DNA of 64,000 nucleotides from Sphingomonadales bacterium (GTDB taxonomy: Bacteria; Pseudomonadota; Alphaproteobacteria; Sphingomonadales; Sphingomonadaceae), in assembly GCA_004173185.1 (NCBI GenBank), contig SEFZ01000005.1, positions 62,001-126,000 of the forward strand. Direction: 5' to 3'. Shown here piece by piece: positions 54,999 to 64,000 of this stretch (within the stretch, counting starts at the first letter, position 1; each line of letters starts with the position of its first letter). The translations under genes and the position numbers were made by a program. Under the pieces are notes generated by a model, which worked only from the letters and a program-made list of their open reading frames with translations, was not told the DNA's origin and searched no databases.

Positions 54999-56574
54999 CC
55001 GAATGCTCCATGATCTGATCGACGCACAGGCGGCAGCCACGCCCGGGGCAAGTGCGATCGTCGCGGGCGATTTCCAGCTCAGTTACGCCGCGCTTGCCGC
55101 CGATGGCAGCCGGATCGCGTCGGGCCTTACGGCGCTAGGCTGCAACCCCGGTGATCGCATCGCGTATCTCGGCAAGAATGATCCGCGCATTTTCCAGTTG
55201 ATGGTTGCCGCGTCGATCGGCGGCTTCGTGCTGGTTCCGCTCAACTGGCGGCTGAGCGTGGCGGAATTGCGCGCGATCCTGACCCAGAGCGAGGCGCGCA
55301 TCTTGCTCGCGGCTGCGGAGTTCAGCTCGATCTTCGTCGATCGAGCCGGGCTTCCGGAAATCCTGTTTGCGCTCGATCCCGAAATCGATGGCGTGCCATT
55401 CTTCGACACCTGGCGCGATGCGATCGACGCTTCGGCTCCGGTGCGAAGCGGCGACGAAGACGACGTGCTCGTCCAACTCTATACTTCGGGCACGACGGGC
55501 GAGCCCAAGGGCGTGATGCTCACGCATCGCAACTTGCTGTCGCTACGAACCGAGCCGGGCCAGCCGGCCTGGGAGATTCCGGAGCCGGACGCTGTGGCGC
55601 TCGTCGCCATGCCCCTGTTCCACGTCGGCGGCATCGCTGCCTCGTTCAGTATCCTGACCACTTTGTCGGGGGGGACGGTGATGCTTATGCCGGAGTTCGA
55701 CCCGCAGCGGATCGGACAATTGCTGGCAACGGATGCGGTGACGCGCCTGTGCCTGGTACCGGCCATGGTGCGTGCCATTGTCGATTATGTGCCAGCGGAC
55801 GCGTGCCGCTCCCCCCGGCTTTGCTACGTGATGTACGGCGCAAGCCCGATGACTGAGACGCTGCTCGCAGCCGCGATGGCGCGCTTCGATGCCGGTTTCG
55901 TGCAGCTTTACGGGCTCACCGAAGTTTCGGGCTATGTCACCACCCTGTCGCCCGAGGACCATCGCAGTGCCGATCCCGCGATTGTTGCGTCGATCGGCCG
56001 CCCCGTTCCCGGTGTAGAGATCAAAATCGTCGATCCGTCCGGCGCGAGCCTGCCTGATGGCACGGCGGGCGAGATATGGCTGCGCTCCGCCGCCACGATG
56101 AAGGGCTATTTCCGCAAGCCCGAGCACACCGCCGAAGTGATTGATGCCGAGGGCTGGTTCCGCACCGGCGACGCGGGCCTCCGCCTCGCCAGCGGCCATA
56201 TCGTGCTCAAGGACCGCATCAAGAACATGATTATCTCGGGCGGCGAGAATATCTATCCGGCAGAAGTTGAGAATGTGATCGCCGCTTGTCCCGGCGTTGC
56301 CGATGTGGCGGTCATCGGCATCGCTGACGAGCGCTGGGGCGAGGTGCCCAAGGCGTTCATCGTGCGAAGCGACCCGAACCTCGATCCCGCCCGGCTGCTT
56401 GAGTGGCTGAACGGCCGGATCGGCCGGTTCAAGATCCCGCGGTCGATCGCGTTCGTGGATGTTCTTCCCCGCAACTCGACGGGCAAGGTGCTGCATCGCG
56501 TGCTGCGCGAGCAGGCATCGGCACACGCCGCTTCACCCCATTCGCCCCCCATCAAGGAAGCCCATCGTGCCTGA
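54991..56574 (+). CDS. AMP-forming acyl/aryl-CoA ligase
   Basis: 527 residues from the ATG at 54991 (a second Met at 55003 is also possible). The adenylation P-loop LYTSGTTGEPKGVML is at 164-178, YGLTEVSGY, the hinge FRTGDAGLR, and the C-terminal catalytic Lys in NSTGKVLHRVL. The family activates aromatic, cinnamic or fatty acids via acyl-AMP. In context it probably activates an aromatic acid produced by the oxygenase and aldehyde dehydrogenase. The next gene starts within its last codons. Confidence 0.9.
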   Translation: MTNRMLHDLIDAQAAATPGASAIVAGDFQLSYAALAADGSRIASGLTALGCNPGDRIAYLGKNDPRIFQLMVAASIGGFVLVPLNWRLSVAELRAILTQSEARILLAAAEFSSIFVDRAGLPEILFALDPEIDGVPFFDTWRDAIDASAPVRSGDEDDVLVQLYTSGTTGEPKGVMLTHRNLLSLRTEPGQPAWEIPEPDAVALVAMPLFHVGGIAASFSILTTLSGGTVMLMPEFDPQRIGQLLATDAVTRLCLVPAMVRAIVDYVPADACRSPRLCYVMYGASPMTETLLAAAMARFDAGFVQLYGLTEVSGYVTTLSPEDHRSADPAIVASIGRPVPGVEIKIVDPSGASLPDGTAGEIWLRSAATMKGYFRKPEHTAEVIDAEGWFRTGDAGLRLASGHIVLKDRIKNMIISGGENIYPAEVENVIAACPGVADVAVIGIADERWGEVPKAFIVRSDPNLDPARLLEWLNGRIGRFKIPRSIAFVDVLPRNSTGKVLHRVLREQASAHAASPHSPPIKEAHRA

Positions 56575-57769
56575 AGCTCCCAAGGGCCCCTTGTCCGGGG
56601 TCACCGTAATCGAAATGTGCCAGGCGCTGGCCGGCCCCTATGCCTGCATGATGCTCTCCGACATGGGCGCGCGCGTCATCAAGATCGAGAAGCCCGGCGG
56701 CGATGACAGCCGCGGCATGCCACCCCACTTCATCAACGGCACCAGCACCTATTTCATGTCGATCAACCGCGGCAAGGAAAGCCTGTGCCTCGATCTCAAG
56801 ACCGAGGCCGGGCGCGAAGTGCTTCTCAAGTTGGTCGCGAAGGCGGATATCGTCGTCGAGAATAATCGGCCCGGGGTGCTCGATCGCCTCGGCATCGGGC
56901 TCGAGGCATTCAAGCAAGTCAATCCGTCGATCGTACTCTGCTCGATTAGCGGGTTCGGTCAGGATGGGCCGTATCGTGATTTGCCGGCCTACGACATGAT
57001 CGTGCAAGCCATGTCTGGAGGCATGAGCATCACCGGGGAGCCCAACGGCAAACCGCTGCGATCGGGCGTTCCGATCGGCGACATGTGCGCGGGCATGACG
57101 GGTGCGCTCGCCGCGGTATCGGCGCTGCATGCCGCACGGGCGAGCGGCGAGGCCCAGTTGGCCGATGTCGCGATGCTCGATGTGCAGGTATCGATGCTCA
57201 GTTATCAGATGGCCTTCCATCTCGCGACCGGCGTTGTCCCGACGCTGCAGGGGCGCAGCCACTCGGGGACGCCATTGATGGGCGCTTACGAGGCCGCCGA
57301 CGGAGTCGAAGTGCTGATCTCGCCGCTTGCCGAACATATGTGGGGCTGGGTGTGCAAGGCACTCGACGCGGAAACGCTCGAACATGACCCGCGCTTCGCG
57401 ACGCGTCAGGCGCGCCTCGAGCATCGCGCGGAACTCCGCCAGCAATTCACTGACATTTTTCGCACCCGTCCGTCCGATGAGTGGGTGGAGCGGATGCGTA
57501 CGGAGGGTGTTCCCGTCGCCAAGGTCAATGATTTTGCCGGGGTCATCAACGATCCCCAGATCCAGCATCGAAAGATGGTAGCCGAAGTCGCCTATGCCGG
57601 AACGCCGACCCGCCTGATCGGAAGCCCGATCAAATTCGCCGGGGTTGAGCAAACCTATGCCGATCCTCCCAGCCTTAGCGCGCACGCATCCTCGATCCTC
57701 GCCGACGATCTCGGCCTTGGTGCTGCCGAGGTCGATCGGCTTGTCGCTGCGGGCGGCGTGATCCTCTGA
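56567..57769 (+). CDS. CaiB/BaiF family III CoA-transferase (3)
   Basis: 400 residues from a GTG at 56567, chosen because AAGGAAG lies 6 bases upstream and it overlaps the ligase stop. IEMCQALAGPYACMMLSDMGARVIKIEKP, LDLKTEAGREVLLKL and the catalytic Asp near D172 in GVPIGDMCAGMTGAL. The third, clearly different copy in 11 kb; co-translated with the CoA ligase, so it may act on the same acid or recycle its CoA ester. Confidence 0.9.
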   Translation: MPEAPKGPLSGVTVIEMCQALAGPYACMMLSDMGARVIKIEKPGGDDSRGMPPHFINGTSTYFMSINRGKESLCLDLKTEAGREVLLKLVAKADIVVENNRPGVLDRLGIGLEAFKQVNPSIVLCSISGFGQDGPYRDLPAYDMIVQAMSGGMSITGEPNGKPLRSGVPIGDMCAGMTGALAAVSALHAARASGEAQLADVAMLDVQVSMLSYQMAFHLATGVVPTLQGRSHSGTPLMGAYEAADGVEVLISPLAEHMWGWVCKALDAETLEHDPRFATRQARLEHRAELRQQFTDIFRTRPSDEWVERMRTEGVPVAKVNDFAGVINDPQIQHRKMVAEVAYAGTPTRLIGSPIKFAGVEQTYADPPSLSAHASSILADDLGLGAAEVDRLVAAGGVIL

Positions 57770-57789
57770 CACCATCCAAGGAACTGACC

Positions 57790-59193
57790 ATGCAGAACAA
57801 ATTGTTGATCGACGGCGCGCTCGTCGACGGCGCCGCAACGCTTGACGTCATCAACCCGGCGACCGGGCAGGTATTTGCCAGCGCAGCCCGCGCCGACGCG
57901 GCGCAGGCCGAACAGGCAATCGCCGCTGCCCGCCGGGCGTTCACCGGCTGGTCCGCGCTCGGCTATCAGGCGCGCGGTGCGCAGTTACGGGCGCTCACGG
58001 CGGCGCTGGCCGAACGGTCGGATGATCTCGCCCGCCTGCTCACCACCGAACAGGGCAAGCCTTTGCCCCAGGCCCGCAATGAAGTGCTGGGGGCAATCGC
58101 AGCACTGCAATATTATGCCGATCAGGAACTCACCGATAAGTTGCTGCGCGAGACCGATACCGATCGCATCGTAGAGCAGCGCTATCCGCTCGGCGTCGTC
58201 GCGGCGATTACCCCATGGAACTTCCCATTGCTGCTGCTGATGCTCAAGGTCGCACCGGCGCTGATCACCGGCAACTGCGTCATCGCCAAGCCGGCGCCGA
58301 CCACGCCGCTCACCACCTTGCTCCTCGGCGAGATCGCTGCGGACATTCTGCCCGCGGGCGTGTTCCAGACGCTGGTCGACCAGAATGATCTCGGCCCTTT
58401 GCTGACCAGCCACCCCGATATCGCGCATGTCAGCTTCACAGGATCGACGCCGACCGGCAAGAAGGTGCTGAGCAGCGCGGTCGATACGCTCAAGCGCTTC
58501 ACCCTCGAACTGGGTGGCAACGACGCAGCGATCGTTCTCGACGACGCCGATATCGCCAAGGTCGCACCAAAGCTTTTCAGCGCCGGAACGCTCAATGCCG
58601 GTCAGGTCTGCCTGGCGGCCAAGCGGGTCTACGTACCCAGCGCCATGATGGACGCGATGTGCGACGCGCTTGCCGAACTGGCACAAAAGGCGACGGTGGG
58701 AGACGGACTGCAACAGGGCACCCGGATCGGGCCCATTCAGAACAAAGCCCAATATGACAAGGTTCTGGCGCTGATCGAGGATTCGCGCGTGGTGGGCACC
58801 ATCGTCGCAGGCGGCGAAGCCATCGCCGGCGACGGCTATTTCATCGCCCCGACCATCGTCCGTGATCTGCCCGACGATGCCAGATTGGTCCGGGAAGAGC
58901 AGTTCGGCCCGGTTTTGCCGATTCTTTCTTATGACGATCTGGAAGAGGCAATCGCGCGGGCGAACGACAGCGAATTTGGTCTGGGCGGCACGGTCTGGAC
59001 TTCCGATCCGGCGCGCGGAATGGAGGTCGCATCACGGATCGAGAGCGGAACCGTATGGGTTAACAAGCATCTTGATCTGCCGTTCGACATCCCATTCGGC
59101 GGCGCAAAATGGTCAGGTATTGGCCGGCAGCAGGGCATCGAAGGGATGGAAGATTTCACCCAGGTCAGAGTCGTCAACGCGGCGCTCGGCTGA
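57790..59193 (+). CDS. NAD(P)-dependent aldehyde dehydrogenase
   Basis: 467 residues. The nucleophile Cys is in NAGQVCLAAKRVYV, the catalytic Glu in FTLELGGNDAAIVLDD, and the cofactor loop in FTGSTPTGKKV. Overall closest by eye to the succinate-semialdehyde/benzaldehyde dehydrogenase branch. In this operon (ligase, CoA-transferase, dehydrogenase) the likely role is oxidation of an aromatic aldehyde such as a stilbene-cleavage product; AAGGAA precedes the start. Confidence 0.9.
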   Translation: MQNKLLIDGALVDGAATLDVINPATGQVFASAARADAAQAEQAIAAARRAFTGWSALGYQARGAQLRALTAALAERSDDLARLLTTEQGKPLPQARNEVLGAIAALQYYADQELTDKLLRETDTDRIVEQRYPLGVVAAITPWNFPLLLLMLKVAPALITGNCVIAKPAPTTPLTTLLLGEIAADILPAGVFQTLVDQNDLGPLLTSHPDIAHVSFTGSTPTGKKVLSSAVDTLKRFTLELGGNDAAIVLDDADIAKVAPKLFSAGTLNAGQVCLAAKRVYVPSAMMDAMCDALAELAQKATVGDGLQQGTRIGPIQNKAQYDKVLALIEDSRVVGTIVAGGEAIAGDGYFIAPTIVRDLPDDARLVREEQFGPVLPILSYDDLEEAIARANDSEFGLGGTVWTSDPARGMEVASRIESGTVWVNKHLDLPFDIPFGGAKWSGIGRQQGIEGMEDFTQVRVVNAALG

Positions 59194-59293
59194 GTTCGGC
59201 AAGCATTGCCGTGGAGGCGGCGATGCTAATCCAGTGCAGCACGGTGAGGCCGGCCCGCATCCTGGTTGATGCGAAGCCGGCCGAACCGCTCGG

Positions 59294-59535
59294 TCAGAAT
59301 TTGATACCGACCCCAGCGAAATAACGCCGGCCAAGAATTTCGCCGCAGCTGGCGCTGGGATAAGGCGGCCCGGCAGCGGTGAAGTTTCTGACGCCCAGGC
59401 GCAGTATAGGCGCCCATATCCACCGCCATCGAAAGATTGTGGATGTAATTTGCCGCCGGATATGGGTCCGGGTCGTTTTCGATCGTCGTATCCGCCGTGC
59501 GCGGCGTGATGGTAGAGGAGATGCGCTTCTAATCG
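59294..59535 (-). pseudogene. 3' remnant of a TonB-dependent receptor gene
   Basis: Reading the minus strand toward 59294 gives receptor-like sequence ENDPDPYPAANYIHNLSMAV...GAYT, then after a frame change near 59400-59410 the typical end LRLGVRNFTAAGPPYP...GRRYFAGVGIKF followed by TGA at 59296-59294. An in-frame TAG sits near 59533. Only about 80 of 900 or so codons remain, with at least one frameshift. It begins 18 bases beyond the ligI stop, in line with the lig operon. Together with flanking bases it fills the 359-bp gap between the aldehyde dehydrogenase and ligI. Confidence 0.82.
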
Positions 59536-59552
59536 ACGGTTAGCTGCCGCGC

Positions 59553-61487
<1,935 letters not shown>

Positions 61488-61495
<8 letters not shown>

Positions 61496-62162
61496 ATGTC
61501 AGGCCCAGCGCTTCAAGCTTGCCGCGCATGTCGTAAATGTCGAGGCCGAGTTCACCCGCGGCGAGGCGCTTGCGCTTGGCCTCCTCTGCTGCCTCGCGTG
61601 CCTGCGCCTTTTCCAGCACTGCGGCGGCGTCGGCGCGCTTGACGACGCAAACGCCATCATCGTCCGCAACGATCACGTCGCCAGCCTCGATCGCAGCACT
61701 GGCGCAGACGATCGGCACGTTGACCGATCCCAAACTTGCCTTGATCGTTCCTTGTGCGAACACCGCCTTGGACCAGACCGGGAAACCCATCTGGGTCAGG
61801 TCTCGCACGTCGCGGATCCCCGCGTCGATCACCAGCCCGCGGCATCCGCGCGCCATCGCCGAGGTCGCCAGCAGATCACCGAAATAGCCATCTTCGCACG
61901 GAGATGTCGGCGCGAGCACCAGGATATCGCCGTCGCGAAGTTGCTCGATCGCGACATGCACCATCCAATTGTCGCCGGGAGGCGCAGAGATGGTGACCGC
62001 CGATCCGGCGATCCGCGCGCCAGCGTAGATCGGCCGCATATGGCTGGCGAGCAAGCCAATCCGGCCTTGCGCCTCGTGCACCGTGGCGACGCCCGCTGCG
62101 GCGAGCCCGTCGATCACGGCAGGGTCGGCCCGCAAGATTTCCTGGACTACCTTGCCTGCCAC
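61488..62162 (-). CDS. ligK: 4-carboxy-4-hydroxy-2-oxoadipate aldolase
   Basis: 224 residues, RraA-like class II aldolase that splits CHA to pyruvate and oxaloacetate. [56 protein letters not shown] (the Arg/Asp pair of the metal site) and [12 protein letters not shown] match LigK. First gene of ligK-ligU-ligI, divergent from the LysR regulator across 99 bases, which is a typical LysR target arrangement. Confidence 0.94.
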
Positions 62163-62261
62163 GCCGCTCTCCTGACTATGTTGTGCTCAGCTAGGCGGCG
62201 CTGTTGGGGATTGGCAATTCGGATTGCAGGGCTGCGATAAGTTTTTGCTATAGGACGTGAA

Positions 62262-63461
62262 ATGTCTGTTGCGCCCTTCGACCTTAATCCGCGGCACCTC
62301 CGCGCGCTTTCCGCGATCATCGCGCGCGGCAGCATGAGCGCGGCCGCCGAAGCGGTGAGCCTCTCCCAGCCGGCGCTTACCCAGGGAATCGCGAAGCTCG
62401 AGCAACGGCTTCAAGTATCGCTATTCGAGCGGCGCCCCGACGGGATGACAGCCACTGCCGAGGGGGTGCTACTGGCCGAGCGTGCGGATGCCGCCATCGC
62501 CCATCTTGCCCGTGCGACGAGATCAAGCGGGCGAGGCTTCGCTTCGCCGGAGCAACTGATGACCGCCACGCAATTGCGCGCCTTCCTCGCGCTCGCCGAC
62601 GCCGGCGGATTTGCGCGCGCGGCGGAGGCAACCGGGCTTTCCCAACCTGCGCTGCACCGGGCCGTGCGCGAGATCGAACAGATATGCGGGTTTCCTCTGG
62701 CCGAACGTCGCGGACGCGGCGTGGCTCTGACTTCGCGCGGTTACCGCCTCGCCCGAGGGGTTCGACTGGCAGGGGCGGAGCTTGCGGCTGCCATCGCCGA
62801 GATAAACGGCGAAGATCGTGTGCAGGGCGGTAGCATCACCATCGGCGCCATGCCGCTGTCGCGCGCTCTGGTCCTGCCTCGCGCGATCGCGCGCTTCACT
62901 GCCGAATATCCGCGTGTTCGCATTGATGTGGTGGAGGGATCGTGGCGCGAGTTGATCGACCCGCTGCTTGACGGCGTGCTCGATATCACCGTGGGGGCGC
63001 TCCGCGATCAAGCGCCGCCCGGTCTCGCGCAGGTTCCCTTGCTCCTCGACAAGCTAGTCGTGATCGGCCGCTCCGCACATCCACTCGCGGCCCAGTCCGC
63101 GCCCTCGCTTGCGGCGCTCGCCGCATATCCCTGGATCGTCGGCCAGATTGGAACTCCGTTGCGGGGCCAGTGGGAGGAATTGTTCGAAGGCAGCCCCCTG
63201 CCGCTTGCGCCGATCGAATGCGGATCGGTGATGGTGATCCGTGAGATCCTGCGCGACAGTGATTTCCTGACGCTGCTCTCGCCCGATCAGGTCGCTCTCG
63301 AGATTTCGGCGGATGTGCTGACAACCATCGGCCCACCCCTGGCAGACAGCAGCCGCACCATCGGCATCACCACGCGCGAGAGCTGGCGCCCGACCACTGC
63401 GCAAGCGCGCTTTCTGGCGCTGATCAAGCAAGCCGGATCGGGAGTTCAGGAAATTCAATAG
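62262..63461 (+). CDS. LysR-family regulator with two tandem N-terminal winged-helix domains
   Basis: 399 residues, about 100 more than usual. A first HTH (LNPRHLRALSAIIARGSMSAAAEAVSLSQPAL, residues 8-65) is followed by a second, complete one (MTATQLRAFLALADAGGFARAAEATGLSQPAL, about 99-160) before the usual substrate-binding domain (SITIGAMPLSRALVLPRAIARFTAEYP onward). It is divergent from ligK and probably controls ligKUI. I recall LysR proteins of this layout in sphingomonads but not their mechanism. Confidence 0.9.
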   Translation: MSVAPFDLNPRHLRALSAIIARGSMSAAAEAVSLSQPALTQGIAKLEQRLQVSLFERRPDGMTATAEGVLLAERADAAIAHLARATRSSGRGFASPEQLMTATQLRAFLALADAGGFARAAEATGLSQPALHRAVREIEQICGFPLAERRGRGVALTSRGYRLARGVRLAGAELAAAIAEINGEDRVQGGSITIGAMPLSRALVLPRAIARFTAEYPRVRIDVVEGSWRELIDPLLDGVLDITVGALRDQAPPGLAQVPLLLDKLVVIGRSAHPLAAQSAPSLAALAAYPWIVGQIGTPLRGQWEELFEGSPLPLAPIECGSVMVIREILRDSDFLTLLSPDQVALEISADVLTTIGPPLADSSRTIGITTRESWRPTTAQARFLALIKQAGSGVQEIQ

Positions 63462-63515
63462 CCGTCCGGTAAAACCGATTGGCGAGCGCGGCGCGCGTGA
63501 TCCAGTCGAGGTGGC

Positions 63516-64000
63516 ATGGAGAGGACAACCGCAATCATCGGATTCGGCGAAGCGGGCCGCGCGTTCGCTGCCGATCACGCGACCAATCTCCATATCGTTG
63601 CTTACGATCCAAAGCCCGATGCCGATGCGTGCCGCGCTGCCAATGTCATAGCCGCCGATTCCGCGGCAGAAGCGCTAGCCGGCGCGCGGGCTGTGCTCTC
63701 GCTCGTCACGGCCGATCAGGCTCTGGTCGCTGCCTGTGATAGTGCGCCGCATCTGGCGAAGGGGACGCACTGGTTCGACATGAACAGTGTCGCCCCCGAT
63801 ACGAAGCGGGCGGCGGCGCAAGCGATCACGGCTGCGGGCGGCTGCTACACCGATGTGGCGGTAATGGCGCCGGTTCATCCCGCCAGACGTGACGTTCCAT
63901 TGCTGGTCAGCGGACCGCACGCCGAAGCGGCTATCGAATGGCTCCGCGCGATCGGCTTTACCCGCATGCGCCATGTCCAGGGCGGTATCGGCGCCGCATC
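63516..64000 (+). CDS. NAD-binding 6-phosphogluconate-dehydrogenase-like oxidoreductase, C-terminus cut by window edge
   Basis: About 161 codons from the ATG at 63516, still open at the window end. MERTTAIIGFGEAGRAFA gives the Rossmann loop GFGEAG; ARAVLSLVTADQAL and WFDMNSVAPDTKRAAA follow as in hydroxyisobutyrate-dehydrogenase-type proteins. It resembles the DUF1932-containing oxidoreductases found in protocatechuate 4,5-cleavage clusters; the part that would confirm this is outside the window. Confidence 0.8.
   Translation, partial: MERTTAIIGFGEAGRAFAADHATNLHIVAYDPKPDADACRAANVIAADSAAEALAGARAVLSLVTADQALVAACDSAPHLAKGTHWFDMNSVAPDTKRAAAQAITAAGGCYTDVAVMAPVHPARRDVPLLVSGPHAEAAIEWLRAIGFTRMRHVQGGIGAA

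Noticed and set aside
62163..62261. LysR operator between ligK and the LysR gene
   Set aside because: An ATTGC...GCGAT-like pair occurs near 62223-62238, but spacing and symmetry are too weak to call a T-N11-A site.

Overview
The window reads as a chromosome segment of a Sphingomonadales bacterium (Alphaproteobacteria). The evidence is the high GC content, the gene order dnaQ-coaE-aroE-maf-PPSR / hemE-hemJ-rho, the order DUF3576-leuS-lptE-holA, a TonB-dependent receptor, and ligI/ligU/ligK genes that I recognise as close relatives of the protocatechuate/gallate 4,5-cleavage genes of Sphingobium SYK-6. All identifications are from reading sequence and remembered families; no search was run.

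Positions 1-30,420 are core genome. A minus-strand block (PPSR, maf, aroE, coaE, dnaQ; ATGA overlaps) faces hemE-hemJ-rho across a 309-bp gap with DnaA-box-like 9-mers and an AT-rich stretch. This is the arrangement of the Caulobacter origin, so I call it a candidate oriC. Next come a TerC-family protein, a dienelactone hydrolase, ogt, and the run mnmE-mnmG-rsmG-parA-parB with parS sites at 10.3, 12.3 and 12.8 kb plus one inside leuS. Then follow DUF3576-leuS-lptE-holA, an outer-membrane protein, a ThiE-like protein, YggS, a HAD phosphatase, ribA, xthA, lolA, ftsK, a UbiH-type hydroxylase, a LON-domain protein, a thioredoxin-fold co-chaperone and tRNA-Gly(GCC).

After the tRNA comes about 750 bp of gene-free, compositionally different DNA. 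From 31.2 kb to the right edge lies a catabolic region: a lower CoA-ester pathway (thiolase, alpha/beta hydrolase, glutaryl-CoA-dehydrogenase-like protein), an MFS transporter, a DmdC-type acyl-CoA dehydrogenase and a TonB receptor. A lignostilbene-dioxygenase-like carotenoid oxygenase is translationally coupled to two successive pairs of 2-hydroxyacyl-CoA dehydratase / benzoyl-CoA reductase (HAD/BCR) family subunits. Further on are three CaiB/BaiF CoA-transferases, a second MFS protein, a TetR regulator, a third HAD/BCR pair, a CoA ligase, an aldehyde dehydrogenase, ligI-ligU-ligK, a LysR regulator with a duplicated DNA-binding domain, and an NAD-binding oxidoreductase cut by the edge.

Two points stand out. 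First, there are three HAD/BCR heterodimer-like pairs but no ATP-dependent activase, and five of the six subunits have lost the cysteine blocks that normally hold the [4Fe-4S] cluster; only the protein at 52227-53513 keeps them. Second, a 16-bp inverted repeat close to TTGAYCGAYCGATCAA sits in all four divergent promoter regions between 34.5 and 54.8 kb, suggesting one regulon controlled by the TetR protein encoded at 50.3 kb. A plausible but unproven reading is uptake of a stilbene- or aryl-type compound, oxidative cleavage, CoA activation, transformation by the HAD/BCR-like proteins, beta-oxidation to acetyl-CoA, and a protocatechuate/gallate ring-cleavage branch ending in pyruvate and oxaloacetate.
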